Origin: a gamma proteobacterium HTCC2207
GTDB taxonomy: Bacteria > Pseudomonadota > Gammaproteobacteria > Pseudomonadales > Porticoccaceae
Direction: 5' to 3'
Length of the DNA stretch: 64,000 nucleotides
Assembly (NCBI GenBank): GCA_000153445.1
Contig: CH672396.1
Span: 847,021 to 911,020, forward strand
Every line of letters begins with the position of its first letter. The first letter of the stretch is position 1. This document shows, piece after piece, positions 20,307-28,438 of the stretch. The notes under the pieces were generated by a model. The model saw nothing but the letters and a program-made list of their open reading frames with translations. It was not told where the DNA came from and made no database searches. A program made the translations under genes and the position numbers.

Positions 20307-22043
20307 CTAATCCTTGGTGATACGGTTAGCTTCTTCAATACTAATTAGACCCTGAGCCGCCTTGCGTAAAGCGGATTTGCGCAAGGGCCTAAAACCTTCC
20401 TTGATTGCAGCTTCGAGAATATCCAGTGAACTGCCCCCCTGCATAATAATCCGTGAAATGGCCGGACTGATTTTAAGCGTTTCATAAACCCCGACACGGC
20501 CTTTATAACCATTGCTACAGAGGGTGCAACCCACCGGCTTATAAACGGTAATCTGTTCCCGGGGAATACCAATATCGTCAAAGCCCTCTTCGGTCAGCAC
20601 ATTGTCAGGAATGTCATCGAAGGGCTGGCGGCACTGAGAGCAGAGCTTGCGCCCAAGACGCTGGGCGATAATCAAATTCACCGAGGTCGCCACATTAAAT
20701 GCTGGCACACCCATATTTAACAGTCGGGTCAATGTTTCAGGGGCACTGTTAGTGTGCAATGTCGAAAGCACAAGGTGACCGGTCTGAGCCGCCTTAATGG
20801 AAATCTCCGCCGTCTCCAGATCCCGAATCTCACCCACCATCACCACATCCGGATCCTGGCGCAAAAATGAACGCAGCGCCTCGGCAAAGGAGAGTCCGAC
20901 GCGCATATTAATCTGGGTTTGGTTGATGCCTTCCATATTGATTTCGATAGGGTCCTCAGCAGTGGAGATATTGCGCTCCGTGGTATTGAGGATATTGAGG
21001 CCGGTATAGAGAGAGACTGTCTTGCCACTCCCTGTGGGTCCAGTCACCAGAATCATTCCCTGAGGGCGCGCCAGGGCATCCATATACAGCTGCTTTTGAT
21101 CGTCCTCATAGCCCAGCGCTTCAATGCCCATCTTGGCACTGCCCGGATCGAGAATCCGCAGTACAATTTTCTCACCAAACTGCAGGGGCAATGTATTGAC
21201 TCGAAAGTCGATGGCTTTATCTTTCGACAGCTTTAGTTTCACCCGGCCATCCTGAGGCACACGGCGCTCAGAGATATCCATACGCGACATCACCTTTAAC
21301 CGTGCTGCCAGACGCGGAGCCAAATTAGCTGGGGGTCGTGACATCTCTTGCAGAATACCGTCGACGCGAAAGCGCACCCGGTATGTTTTTTCATAGGGCT
21401 CAAAGTGAATATCTGACGCGCCAAGACGAATCGCATCCAGAAGCATCTTATTCACAAAGCGCACAATCGGCGCATCGTCATCGCCATTGCTATCAGCACC
21501 ATCTGCGGATTCAGCGCTCTCGTCCACTGCCTCCATATCCAGATCATCCAGATGCACATCATCCATGGTACCCAGAGCCTGGCCTATATCACTGGTGCTG
21601 GCGCCTTCCTGCCACTTCTCCAAGGTTTCGCTAATTTCCGAATAGAGTGCCAGCACGGGTTCCACTGCCACGCCGGCCTGAAATTGAATCTCGGTAATTG
21701 CCCGCTGGTTAGTCGGATCGGCAATCGCCAAAAATAGACGCTTGCCACGGACCATCAAGGGGATCGCCTGATGCTTTTTTAGCAGCTTGCTGTCCACTAC
21801 ATCTCGAGGGAAATAGTCAGGGTTATGTTTGTCGAGGGCGTAGAGCGGAATACCAAACTCTTTTGAAGCAGACTCGCCAATCTGATGTGACGAGAGCAAC
21901 TGTTTGTCGCAGAGATACTGTACCAGAGAGATCTTTTTGGTCTTGGCGCTAGCCGTAGCTTCCTCTATAACCGTGGCAGCGATTAGCTGATCATCCACCA
22001 AGCGCTTTGGCAGTCCATGCAGTGCTATCTGGGGCATATTCAT
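20307..22043 (-). CDS. pilB: PilB, type IV pilus extension ATPase
   Basis: Hexameric secretion-type ATPase powering pilus extension. 578 residues: N-terminal MshE/GspE-N-type domain, then the ATPase with GPTGSGKTVSLYTGL (Walker A), the Asp box (ITAEDPIE-like STAEDPIEINMEG), Walker B DVVMVGEIRDLETAEI and the His box TGHLVLSTLHTNSAPE. The zinc tetracysteine is present (CSQC ... CTLC). An acidic linker (DDVHLDDLDMEAVDESAES) separates N-domain and ATPase. First gene of the minus-strand pil operon, facing away from pilA. Confidence 0.97.
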   Translation of the reverse strand: MNMPQIALHGLPKRLVDDQLIAATVIEEATASAKTKKISLVQYLCDKQLLSSHQIGESASKEFGIPLYALDKHNPDYFPRDVVDSKLLKKHQAIPLMVRGKRLFLAIADPTNQRAITEIQFQAGVAVEPVLALYSEISETLEKWQEGASTSDIGQALGTMDDVHLDDLDMEAVDESAESADGADSNGDDDAPIVRFVNKMLLDAIRLGASDIHFEPYEKTYRVRFRVDGILQEMSRPPANLAPRLAARLKVMSRMDISERRVPQDGRVKLKLSKDKAIDFRVNTLPLQFGEKIVLRILDPGSAKMGIEALGYEDDQKQLYMDALARPQGMILVTGPTGSGKTVSLYTGLNILNTTERNISTAEDPIEINMEGINQTQINMRVGLSFAEALRSFLRQDPDVVMVGEIRDLETAEISIKAAQTGHLVLSTLHTNSAPETLTRLLNMGVPAFNVATSVNLIIAQRLGRKLCSQCRQPFDDIPDNVLTEEGFDDIGIPREQITVYKPVGCTLCSNGYKGRVGVYETLKISPAISRIIMQGGSSLDILEAAIKEGFRPLRKSALRKAAQGLISIEEANRITKD

Positions 22044-22499
22044 ATAGCGATCATCCTTAATTAACAGTATTCGTAAGTCTACTGAGCGTTTTTAAGCTAT
22101 GCCGTGCCAAGTGCCGCAGAACAAAAAATATTTTGTGAACCCCATAACAGTCTATTTAAAAACAGTTGGCATAGCTGGTTGGCCTGCTCTGCAAATGCTA
22201 CTTCTATAGCAAGTTATGGGTTTTTTTAAGGCAGATATAAAAAGTCTATTTTTGATTAGGGCGGTTTTTAAAAAAAAATCAGTTTTCAGCTGACAAAAAA
22301 AAAGTCACTAACTGACGGGGCGCTGTTTATTCGCGAGATAAAAAAGCGTAAAAATTTAAATTTAAGAAATAAAAAATATTTAAGTTATTGAAAAGTATGA
22401 TTAATTTAATGTTGGCATAGCAATTGCTATTCCATCGATGTGCAGAGTCATTTGCCAGTTAACTGGAATAACGAATTTTTAATCTAATGGAGAGTAGTT
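22044..22499. other. Divergent pilB / pilA intergenic region
   Basis: 456 bases without a gene. It is very AT-rich from about 22200 to 22410, with several A and T tracts of 8-9 bases that may bend DNA. A short hairpin with a T-run on the minus strand (ATCAG 22278-22282 against CTGAC 22290-22294, flanked by A/T tracts) resembles a weak leftward terminator. The sigma-54 promoter of pilA lies at its right end. Binding sites for a PilR-type activator would be expected here but I cannot place them. Confidence 0.8.
22412..22428 (+). promoter_or_regulatory. Sigma-54 (RpoN) promoter of pilA
   Basis: TTGGCATAGCAATTGCT fits the consensus TGGCAC-N5-TTGCW with GG at 22414-22415 and GC at 22426-22427, the required 10-base gap. 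The expected transcription start is about 22438, leaving a leader of about 60 bases to ATG 22500. In Pseudomonas and relatives pilA is RpoN/PilR dependent, which agrees. Confidence 0.88.
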
Positions 22500-22973
22500 A
22501 TGAAGACGAATAAAAAGCAAAGTGGTTTTACCCTAATCGAACTGATGATCGTTGTGGCGATTATTGGTATTTTGGCGTCAGTGGCATTACCTGCATATCA
22601 GAGCTACACCGTGAGGGCAAAAATGTCGGAAGTGATTTTGGCTGGATCTGCTTGTCGAACTTCAATCACTGAAGTAACGCAAACTACAACTGGAACAGCG
22701 CTCCCTAGTACTTGGGGGTGTGAAACTAGTGCTTCACCAAGTAAATATGTTGCGTCAGTTACCACTTCAAACCTTGGTGTTGTGACAATAACTACTCAAG
22801 GCTTTGGTGATACTGCAATAGATGCTAAGACCATTGATATGGTTCCATATTCAAACAACACTACGGCTCTCGCAAATGACGATGTTGGAATTGCGATTTA
22901 CAAATGGATTTGTGATGGTGGCGCCACTGACCCCGTCCCGGATGAATACCTGCCAGGATCTTGCAGAGGCTAA
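22500..22973 (+). CDS. pilA: PilA, type IV major pilin (prepilin)
   Basis: Structural subunit of the type IV pilus. 157 residues: a nine-residue leader MKTNKKQSG cut by PilD before F10, followed by the classic [21 protein letters not shown] helix with the mature E5. The C-terminal half has four cysteines (GSACRT, TWGCET, KWICDGG and the terminal PGSCRG), so two disulphides are possible, the last closing a pilin D-loop. The body is Thr/Ser-rich. Preceded by an AATGGAGAG ribosome site and a sigma-54 promoter, followed by a terminator, so it is monocistronic. Confidence 0.97.
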   Translation: MKTNKKQSGFTLIELMIVVAIIGILASVALPAYQSYTVRAKMSEVILAGSACRTSITEVTQTTTGTALPSTWGCETSASPSKYVASVTTSNLGVVTITTQGFGDTAIDAKTIDMVPYSNNTTALANDDVGIAIYKWICDGGATDPVPDEYLPGSCRG

Positions 22974-22985
22974 CATTCAAGTACG

Positions 22986-23013
22986 AAAAAGGCTCCCTCG
23001 GGAGCCTTTTTTT
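22986..23013 (+). terminator. Intrinsic terminator after pilA
   Basis: GGCTCC-CTCG-GGAGCC hairpin (22991-23006) followed by seven T, and preceded by five A, so it can also act leftward for nadC, whose stop is at 23030. Confidence 0.93.
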
Positions 23014-23029
23014 ATGGCTTTCTAAAACC

Positions 23030-23962
23030 CTAATCCACCAGCCTCATCGACAAATCCACCGCCCGAATATGCTTAGTAATACTCCCAGATGAAATAAAGT
23101 CCACCGCCCCATGGCTATAGGCATTAATTTTCTCTTCGGTAATATCCCCTGAAACTTCAATCTTAGTCTCGCCCAAATCTATAGATGACAGCGCCTCTAT
23201 ATCCGCTGGTGAGAAGTTATCCAACATCACCACATCGGCTTTGGCAGCCAGTGCCTGATGCAGTTCAGCCAGCGTTTCCACCTCCACTTCCACCAGCTTA
23301 TCCGCGGCGATCTCACGGGCTTTGGCTATAGCCTGGCCGATCCCACCGCAGGCGGCTATATGATTCTCTTTGATCAGGAAGGCATCATAGAGACCAATAC
23401 GATGATTTTGGCATCCGCCCACGGCAGCGGCATACTTTTGTGCCAGACGCAGGCCGGGAATGGTTTTGCGGGTATCCAGTATTTTAATCTGGCTATTGGC
23501 ACTGTTTAAACTGATATCAGCATATTGACGGGCAGTGGTGGCGGTGGCGGACAGAGTCTGCAAAAAATTCAGCGCGGCGCGTTCCCCGGTGAGCAGCACT
23601 CGAGTATTGCCGTGCAGGGTAAACAGTTTTTGATTGGGACTCACGCTTTCCCCTTCGTTGATATGCCATTCGATCTGCGTGCTCTCTAAGGACTCATCTG
23701 TCTGCTTGGCTGTTGCACTTGTCTGCTTGGCTGTTGCACTGTCTAACTGGCGAAAAACTTCATCCACCCAGGGGCGTCCGCAAATCACCGCCTGATCACG
23801 ACTGATCACCAAGGCGCTGGCGCGTTGCTGTTGCGGGATTAGCTGGGCAGTAATATCGCCGCTGCCAATATCCTCTTCAAGGGCACGGGCTACGCAGTGG
23901 GGAATATCCGCGAGAATGTCGTCGGATACAGTGGGTAATTGCGCCTGTTCGGTACTGGCCAT
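23030..23962 (-). CDS. nadC: NadC, quinolinate phosphoribosyltransferase
   Basis: Makes nicotinate mononucleotide from quinolinate and PRPP in de novo NAD synthesis. I choose ATG 23962 (310 residues) because a GAGAAG site precedes it and the protein core begins soon after (residue about 20, IPHCVARALEEDIGSGDIT). The frame stays open for another 60 codons upstream, but that part contains a microsatellite and does not resemble NadC. Active-site pieces seen: RKTIPGLRLAQKYAAAVGGCQNHRIGLYD and EVEVETLAELHQAL. A perfect 21-base duplication (23699-23740) inserts SATAKQT twice in a loop of the N-terminal domain. Confidence 0.95.
   Translation of the reverse strand: MASTEQAQLPTVSDDILADIPHCVARALEEDIGSGDITAQLIPQQQRASALVISRDQAVICGRPWVDEVFRQLDSATAKQTSATAKQTDESLESTQIEWHINEGESVSPNQKLFTLHGNTRVLLTGERAALNFLQTLSATATTARQYADISLNSANSQIKILDTRKTIPGLRLAQKYAAAVGGCQNHRIGLYDAFLIKENHIAACGGIGQAIAKAREIAADKLVEVEVETLAELHQALAAKADVVMLDNFSPADIEALSSIDLGETKIEVSGDITEEKINAYSHGAVDFISSGSITKHIRAVDLSMRLVD
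23699..23740 (-). repeat. 2 x 21-bp perfect tandem duplication in nadC
   Basis: Two identical 21-base units (23699-23719, 23720-23740) encoding SATAKQT twice. In-frame duplication in a surface-loop position of NadC. Confidence 0.93.
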
Positions 23963-24322
23963 TAGCTTCTCAATAGTCTGTTTTAAGGTGGCATTGTCTG
24001 TGTCTGTGTCTGTGTCTTGAGACCTTGAGTAGTAGGCCCAGTGACGCCGGGCGAAATTATAGCAGCATTGATTGAGGACATATTCAGTGTGGGAAAAATT
24101 TAGCCGGGGTTTTTTTATGTGAACTGGTTCAAAAAGGTCCATACTTGAACGATTAAATAGTTGATTATTCGCTGATTATCAAAAACCAGTCGACCAGTGA
24201 AGGCTCGTAAAGGCCTGTAAAGGCTTGTAAAGGCTTGTAAAGGCTCTTAAAGAAAAGTCGCGCCATAAGGATGGCAGGTAATGAGTAAAGGATCTCATCA
24301 AAGATAGCAACAGCTCCTAAAG
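23963..24322. other. Divergent nadC / DUF1631 intergenic region with two microsatellites
   Basis: 360 bases between the two chosen starts. It holds a 4 x 6-bp run (TGTCTG, 23995-24018), just upstream of nadC, and a 5 x 10-bp run (AGGCTTGTAA type, 24201-24250), about 70 bases upstream of the DUF1631 gene. Part of it could be translated as an N-terminal extension of nadC, which I do not favour. No clear -35/-10 pair was found. Confidence 0.7.
24201..24250 (+). repeat. 5 x 10-bp intergenic tandem repeat
   Basis: Units AGGCTCGTAA, AGGCCTGTAA, AGGCTTGTAA, AGGCTTGTAA, AGGCTCTTAA. One unit is about one helical turn, so copy number changes would keep phasing between flanking elements. Confidence 0.93.
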
Positions 24323-26863
24323 ATGTTGAGGCGACAATGCCAGCAACATCTAACTGATGCCTTCGATAAATTTCAGCCAATCTCTGCCGCCAGGCTAACC
24401 GCCCTGGCGGAAAATGCGCCCAGCAACCGTCTACAAACTCTCTACTTGGATACTCAGCGCCAGCTGCGCCTTTACTCTGCTGAAATTGAGCGGCGCGCCA
24501 TCGACAGCGCGCTTAAGCCGCTTTGGCTATCTGATTTTGTGCAGTCCGATCTTGCAATGGATATCAGTGATCGGACCGCAGAGTTTATGGGCTCCGGGGA
24601 TAGTGCAGAGCCTAATTCCGCAGATAAAAATGCGAAGCCCAAGGGGCGCTCACAACGGGACGCCGGTGACAGTCTAACGTTACTCGAGCATGATGACCTC
24701 GAAGTGATGATTGCCTTAGATAATAGTTCCAGTTCTGTGCGCGAAGCGCTGGGCACCGAGCTCTATGAGCTGGAGGGGCGTTTTAAATCACTCTTTATTA
24801 ACCGCGCTAATAGCGTCAGCGCAGTGCCAATGTCACCGGATACCTTGCTCGAGGCATTTGCCAATGCCCTAGATGATGACTTGATCGCCCTTGAGGTGCA
24901 GTTGGAATTGGTTAAGATCTTTGCCGAGGTCTGCTTTGACCAATCCTATGGCGAGATGCTCTGTCTGGTGATTGATCAGCTTGCTGAGGCCGGCTTTGAG
25001 TTAGTTGAAAGTGCTGGGACTGATCAGAGTTCGCAGCGTCCGAGTGCCGCGTCTGAAAAGTCTCAGGTGATCAGCGCTGGAGCCAATAGGGGTAGTTCAA
25101 AAACTGCTGACGATTCAGAGCCCCAGCTTTCGGATAGACAGCTTGGGGCTAACCCAGATCTGATCAATTCCAAGCAGTCACTTCAAGCCCAAGGTGTGGA
25201 AGAGCAGGCCTCGGCTTATGAGGATAAGCCTCTAATTGCCAATACTCGAATCCAAACTGAATTACTGGCGAAAATTAGTTCGATGCTGGAAAACGCTGAG
25301 GAAAATGCTGAGGCGGACGCGAGACTTAAAATATCTTCGCAAAGCAGTGTGTCTGGTAGGGCAACATCCAGCCAGACAGCAACGCGGCCCCCCTGTATGG
25401 ACAAGCCTCAACTCTTTGCTGAAATCAATAAACATATTAACCATCTAGTAAGACACCACAGCGAGCTGGCTAGCAATGGCCAGATTACCCGAGATCTGGC
25501 TGCGGCGATTAAGCAGTTGGGCACAGATGGGAGAAGTGGGCAGGGTGAAAGGGATGGACAGGGTGAAAGGGATGGACAGGGTGAAAGGGATAAAGAGCAT
25601 GGCGAAGATAGGGCCTGTGGCCGCTTGCATCGCAATGACGCCAGTGTGTTTCAAGTAGTGGAGAATACCTTTGCCAGTTTTGGCGAATCCATGGTGGTGG
25701 CGCCTGAAGTACGTCAGGTGATCAATCGCTGTGAGATTCCGATGCTCAAGTTGGCGCTGCAAAAGCCAGTGCTCTTTGAGCAGGAAAATCATCCAATTAG
25801 GCGGCTGTTTAATGAGATGGCCAAATATGCCATAGGTTTAGAACAGGGTGATTGCGAAGATAATAAAATTTATCAGCAGATGCTCAAACTCGCCGAGACC
25901 ATGAGCGCGGACTCTTTTGAAGAGCGTAACCTACCGCTAATGCTCAGCGAATTTATGAGTATTATTGATCGTGACAAACGGGTGACCTCTGTCTCTGAAA
26001 AGCATGAAATTGAGCGGGTGGCGGCGCGCGAAAAGGTCAACTGGGCGCGCACCCGAGTTGAGGAGGAAGTGGCCAAACGCATGCTGGGCAAAAACCATGC
26101 TCAGGGGATTATTGATTTTGTTCAGCGCAGCTGGTGTCTGGTGCTGCATATGGCGCATCAGCAAAAGGGCGAAGTTAGCAGCGACTGGCAGGTGGCGCTT
26201 AGGCTGTTGGATAACCTGCTCTATTTGGCCGGTCGCCCGGCCAGTGAAAAAGACTTTAAATATCGCCGAGAGTTAATTAAACATCTGGATCTGCGGCTCG
26301 GGCATATTTCCACTGATATAGCGCAGCGCAGTCTACAGATCGAGCAGCTCAGTGATGCCTTGGGGCTCACTCCCGAATCACCGCACTCGGCTAAAATCAC
26401 TGAAATTGCCCCAGCGGCAAAAAAGTGGGCCGATAAATTAGTGAAAAAATACCGCACTGGCAATGAGGCCGAAAATTCAGTGGTGGGGCAGGTTAAGCAG
26501 GTGTTGATGTCGGCGGTGAAAACCGAACTGCCGGGTAAGAATATTGCTCAGGCGGTGCACGCGGCTGAGGCCATAGACACGGATGCCCAGCGGCGTCTTG
26601 CGGCGATGAAAACCGGTTGTTGGATCGAGTTGGGGGGTGATATCAAAGCTCACAAGCGGGGCAAACTGGCTGGGATCGTTGGGCCCTCGTGGAAGTATCT
26701 ATTTGTCGACAATCAGGGCAAACTAATTGCCGAGCGCGACAGAGCGCGCTTGGCGGTAGATATTTTGAATGGTACTGTCACGGTGCTAGATAATTCCTAT
26801 CTTTTTGATAAAGCCATTAAACAAGCAATCACGCAAATTAAAGGATTGCCCGTCGCGAGCTAG
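24323..26863 (+). CDS. DUF1631 family protein of unknown function
   Basis: Large cytoplasmic protein, 846 residues, of the DUF1631 family; databases sometimes mislabel it thymidine phosphorylase, for which I see no support. Composition is acidic and helical; a long low-complexity middle (about 225-435) separates a conserved N-terminal part from the C-terminal two-fifths. That middle includes three GQGERD units from an 18-base tandem repeat. The last 85 residues (GCWIELGG ... KYLFVDNQGKLIAERDRARL ... LFDKAI) look like a compact beta-rich domain. The neighbourhood nadC-DUF1631-ampD-ampE is the same as in Pseudomonas. Function unknown. Confidence 0.85.
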   Translation: MLRRQCQQHLTDAFDKFQPISAARLTALAENAPSNRLQTLYLDTQRQLRLYSAEIERRAIDSALKPLWLSDFVQSDLAMDISDRTAEFMGSGDSAEPNSADKNAKPKGRSQRDAGDSLTLLEHDDLEVMIALDNSSSSVREALGTELYELEGRFKSLFINRANSVSAVPMSPDTLLEAFANALDDDLIALEVQLELVKIFAEVCFDQSYGEMLCLVIDQLAEAGFELVESAGTDQSSQRPSAASEKSQVISAGANRGSSKTADDSEPQLSDRQLGANPDLINSKQSLQAQGVEEQASAYEDKPLIANTRIQTELLAKISSMLENAEENAEADARLKISSQSSVSGRATSSQTATRPPCMDKPQLFAEINKHINHLVRHHSELASNGQITRDLAAAIKQLGTDGRSGQGERDGQGERDGQGERDKEHGEDRACGRLHRNDASVFQVVENTFASFGESMVVAPEVRQVINRCEIPMLKLALQKPVLFEQENHPIRRLFNEMAKYAIGLEQGDCEDNKIYQQMLKLAETMSADSFEERNLPLMLSEFMSIIDRDKRVTSVSEKHEIERVAAREKVNWARTRVEEEVAKRMLGKNHAQGIIDFVQRSWCLVLHMAHQQKGEVSSDWQVALRLLDNLLYLAGRPASEKDFKYRRELIKHLDLRLGHISTDIAQRSLQIEQLSDALGLTPESPHSAKITEIAPAAKKWADKLVKKYRTGNEAENSVVGQVKQVLMSAVKTELPGKNIAQAVHAAEAIDTDAQRRLAAMKTGCWIELGGDIKAHKRGKLAGIVGPSWKYLFVDNQGKLIAERDRARLAVDILNGTVTVLDNSYLFDKAIKQAITQIKGLPVAS
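25538..25591 (+). repeat. 3 x 18-bp in-frame tandem repeat in the DUF1631 gene
   Basis: Three 18-base units (GGRCAGGGTGAAAGGGAT) encode G-Q-G-E-R-D three times, in the low-complexity linker of the protein. Confidence 0.95.
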
Positions 26864-26876
26864 TAGATCGCCTCTT

Positions 26877-27419
26877 ATGCAGATAGAAAACGGTTGGCTC
26901 AGTTGTGCCACGCAAATGCCTTCACCCAATACTGATCAGCGCCCCCAGGTTGCGGATATCAGCCTGCTGGTGATCCATAATATTAGCTTGCCACCGAATC
27001 AGTTTGGCGGCGGTCATATTGGCGAATTCTTTAGCAATCGTCTGGACCCCAAGGCAGATGAGTATTTTGCCGAGATCTGCCATCTCAAAGTCTCCTCCCA
27101 TCTGCTGATTGATCGTCATGGCAAGATCACCCAGTTTGCCGGTTTTAATCAACGGGCCTGGCATGCGGGGGTGTCGCAGTTTGAGGAGCGCTTTAACTGC
27201 AATGATTTTTCCATTGGCATTGAAATGGAAGGCGCTGACCATATTCCCTACACTGAGGTTCAGTATCAGGTGCTGGCTGAAGTCAGCAAGGTACTGCTGA
27301 AAACCTATCCGTTAATCAAAGCGGATCGTATTGTCGGTCACAGTGATATTGCGCCTGGGCGCAAAACTGATCCTGGGCAAGCATTTCAGTGGGATCACTA
27401 CAAACAACTGCTCGGTTAA
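26877..27419 (+). CDS. ampD: AmpD, anhydro-N-acetylmuramoyl-L-alanine amidase
   Basis: Cytoplasmic zinc amidase that removes the peptide from 1,6-anhydroMurNAc in peptidoglycan recycling; its loss induces AmpC in species that have AmpR. Start ATG 26877 gives 180 residues, close to the E. coli protein. Zinc ligands H34, H155 and D165 and the catalytic E116 and K163 fit the family positions (VIHNIS, HSDIAPGRKTDPG, IGIEMEG). A longer in-frame start at 26805 lies inside the upstream gene and was rejected. It starts 13 bases after the DUF1631 stop. Confidence 0.97.
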   Translation: MQIENGWLSCATQMPSPNTDQRPQVADISLLVIHNISLPPNQFGGGHIGEFFSNRLDPKADEYFAEICHLKVSSHLLIDRHGKITQFAGFNQRAWHAGVSQFEERFNCNDFSIGIEMEGADHIPYTEVQYQVLAEVSKVLLKTYPLIKADRIVGHSDIAPGRKTDPGQAFQWDHYKQLLG

Positions 27420-27450
27420 GCCAGTACCGTTGCAAATACAGAGGTAAAGA

Positions 27451-28410
27451 GTGCACTTTTTAATTATTTTGATCGCTATTGCAGTATTGGAAAGCAATGG
27501 ACAGTTGGCCTTTATTCAGCGTGATATGTGGGTGCAGAAGTGGCACGGGGCGCTGGTCAAGCTAGGCTCTTCGAGGCTGCCCACACTGCACAATAATTCG
27601 CAGCTACGGGTCTTGGTCTTCGTGTTAGTTCCAGTGGCGGCTTTGCAATTAGTGCTCTGGTACCTAGGCAGCGGCATACTAGGTTTTTTAGCTGAGCTTG
27701 CGGTCTTGCTCTACTGCTTGGGCCGTGGCGATCTCAGTGCTCAGATTAGCGTGCTGCAGTCAGATATTCAGCGCAATGACTTGCAGGCCGCATTTCACGA
27801 TGCAGCGGTCTTTAATATTGGTCATCGGGCCGTTTCAGCCGAGAGTGCTGGTGGGCTGTTCCGCGAACTGGCCGCAACATTGCCTTACCGATTGTTTGAG
27901 CGCAGCTTTGCAGTGGTGTTCTGGTTCTTTTTTCTCGGCGCGCCAGTGGCTTTAGCTTACCGCCTGTTGGCACTGCATGGTGATATGCAGTTGCAGACGG
28001 CAGATATTCAGATAGAGCAAGGGATTGAAGAAGATGCCGCTGAAGTGCTGGAATCCGACAGGCCAGATGAGGCCAATAAACTGCTCTGGTATCTGGAGTG
28101 GATCCCAGTTCGAGTCTTAGCCCTGACTCTGGGATTGATGGGCGACTTTTCCAAGGCCACCGCGCCTCTCAAAGAGTTAGTTTTTTGCGCAAAAACCTCC
28201 ACCGCAGATGTCTTGCGTCGCTGTGTTTTCGGTGCGCTAAATAACCAAACAGCCAATCCCAGCGAGACGTACGAACAGGAGAGGGAAGAGGCCAACTCGG
28301 TGGTTGATGAAGCCGCTCAGCTCTCCCAGACAGGAGAGATTGTCGCGCTATTTAGACGCTCAATGACGGGTTGGTTGGTGGCGATTGCGCTGCTTGTGTT
28401 AACCAGCTAA
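27451..28410 (+). CDS. ampE: AmpE, inner-membrane regulatory protein
   Basis: Polytopic inner-membrane protein of unknown biochemical role that is co-transcribed with ampD. Starts at GTG 27451 with an AGAGGTAAAG site; 319 residues. Hydrophobic segments at about 1-14, 50-80, 145-172 and 300-319 give a four-helix topology, as in E. coli. Typical pieces are the N-terminal FLIILIAIAVLE, QRDMWVQKWH and FRELAATLPYRLFERSFAVVFWF. Thirty-one bases after ampD. Confidence 0.92.
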   Translation: MHFLIILIAIAVLESNGQLAFIQRDMWVQKWHGALVKLGSSRLPTLHNNSQLRVLVFVLVPVAALQLVLWYLGSGILGFLAELAVLLYCLGRGDLSAQISVLQSDIQRNDLQAAFHDAAVFNIGHRAVSAESAGGLFRELAATLPYRLFERSFAVVFWFFFLGAPVALAYRLLALHGDMQLQTADIQIEQGIEEDAAEVLESDRPDEANKLLWYLEWIPVRVLALTLGLMGDFSKATAPLKELVFCAKTSTADVLRRCVFGALNNQTANPSETYEQEREEANSVVDEAAQLSQTGEIVALFRRSMTGWLVAIALLVLTS

Positions 28411-28438
28411 CTCTCTTATTAGATACCTGCTTATGGGG

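Noticed and set aside
22094..22111. Second sigma-54 promoter, for pilB, on the minus strand
   Set aside because: TTGGCACGGCATAGC resembles the -24/-12 boxes, but the GG-GC gap is nine bases rather than ten, and this spacing is strict.
22167..22184. Another -24-like box, TTGGCATAGCTGG
   Set aside because: There is no GC at the -12 position; only the -24 half matches.
23963..24142. N-terminal extension of NadC
   Set aside because: The frame is open for 60 further codons but includes a TGTCTG microsatellite and no NadC-like residues; a ribosome site exists at the internal ATG 23962.
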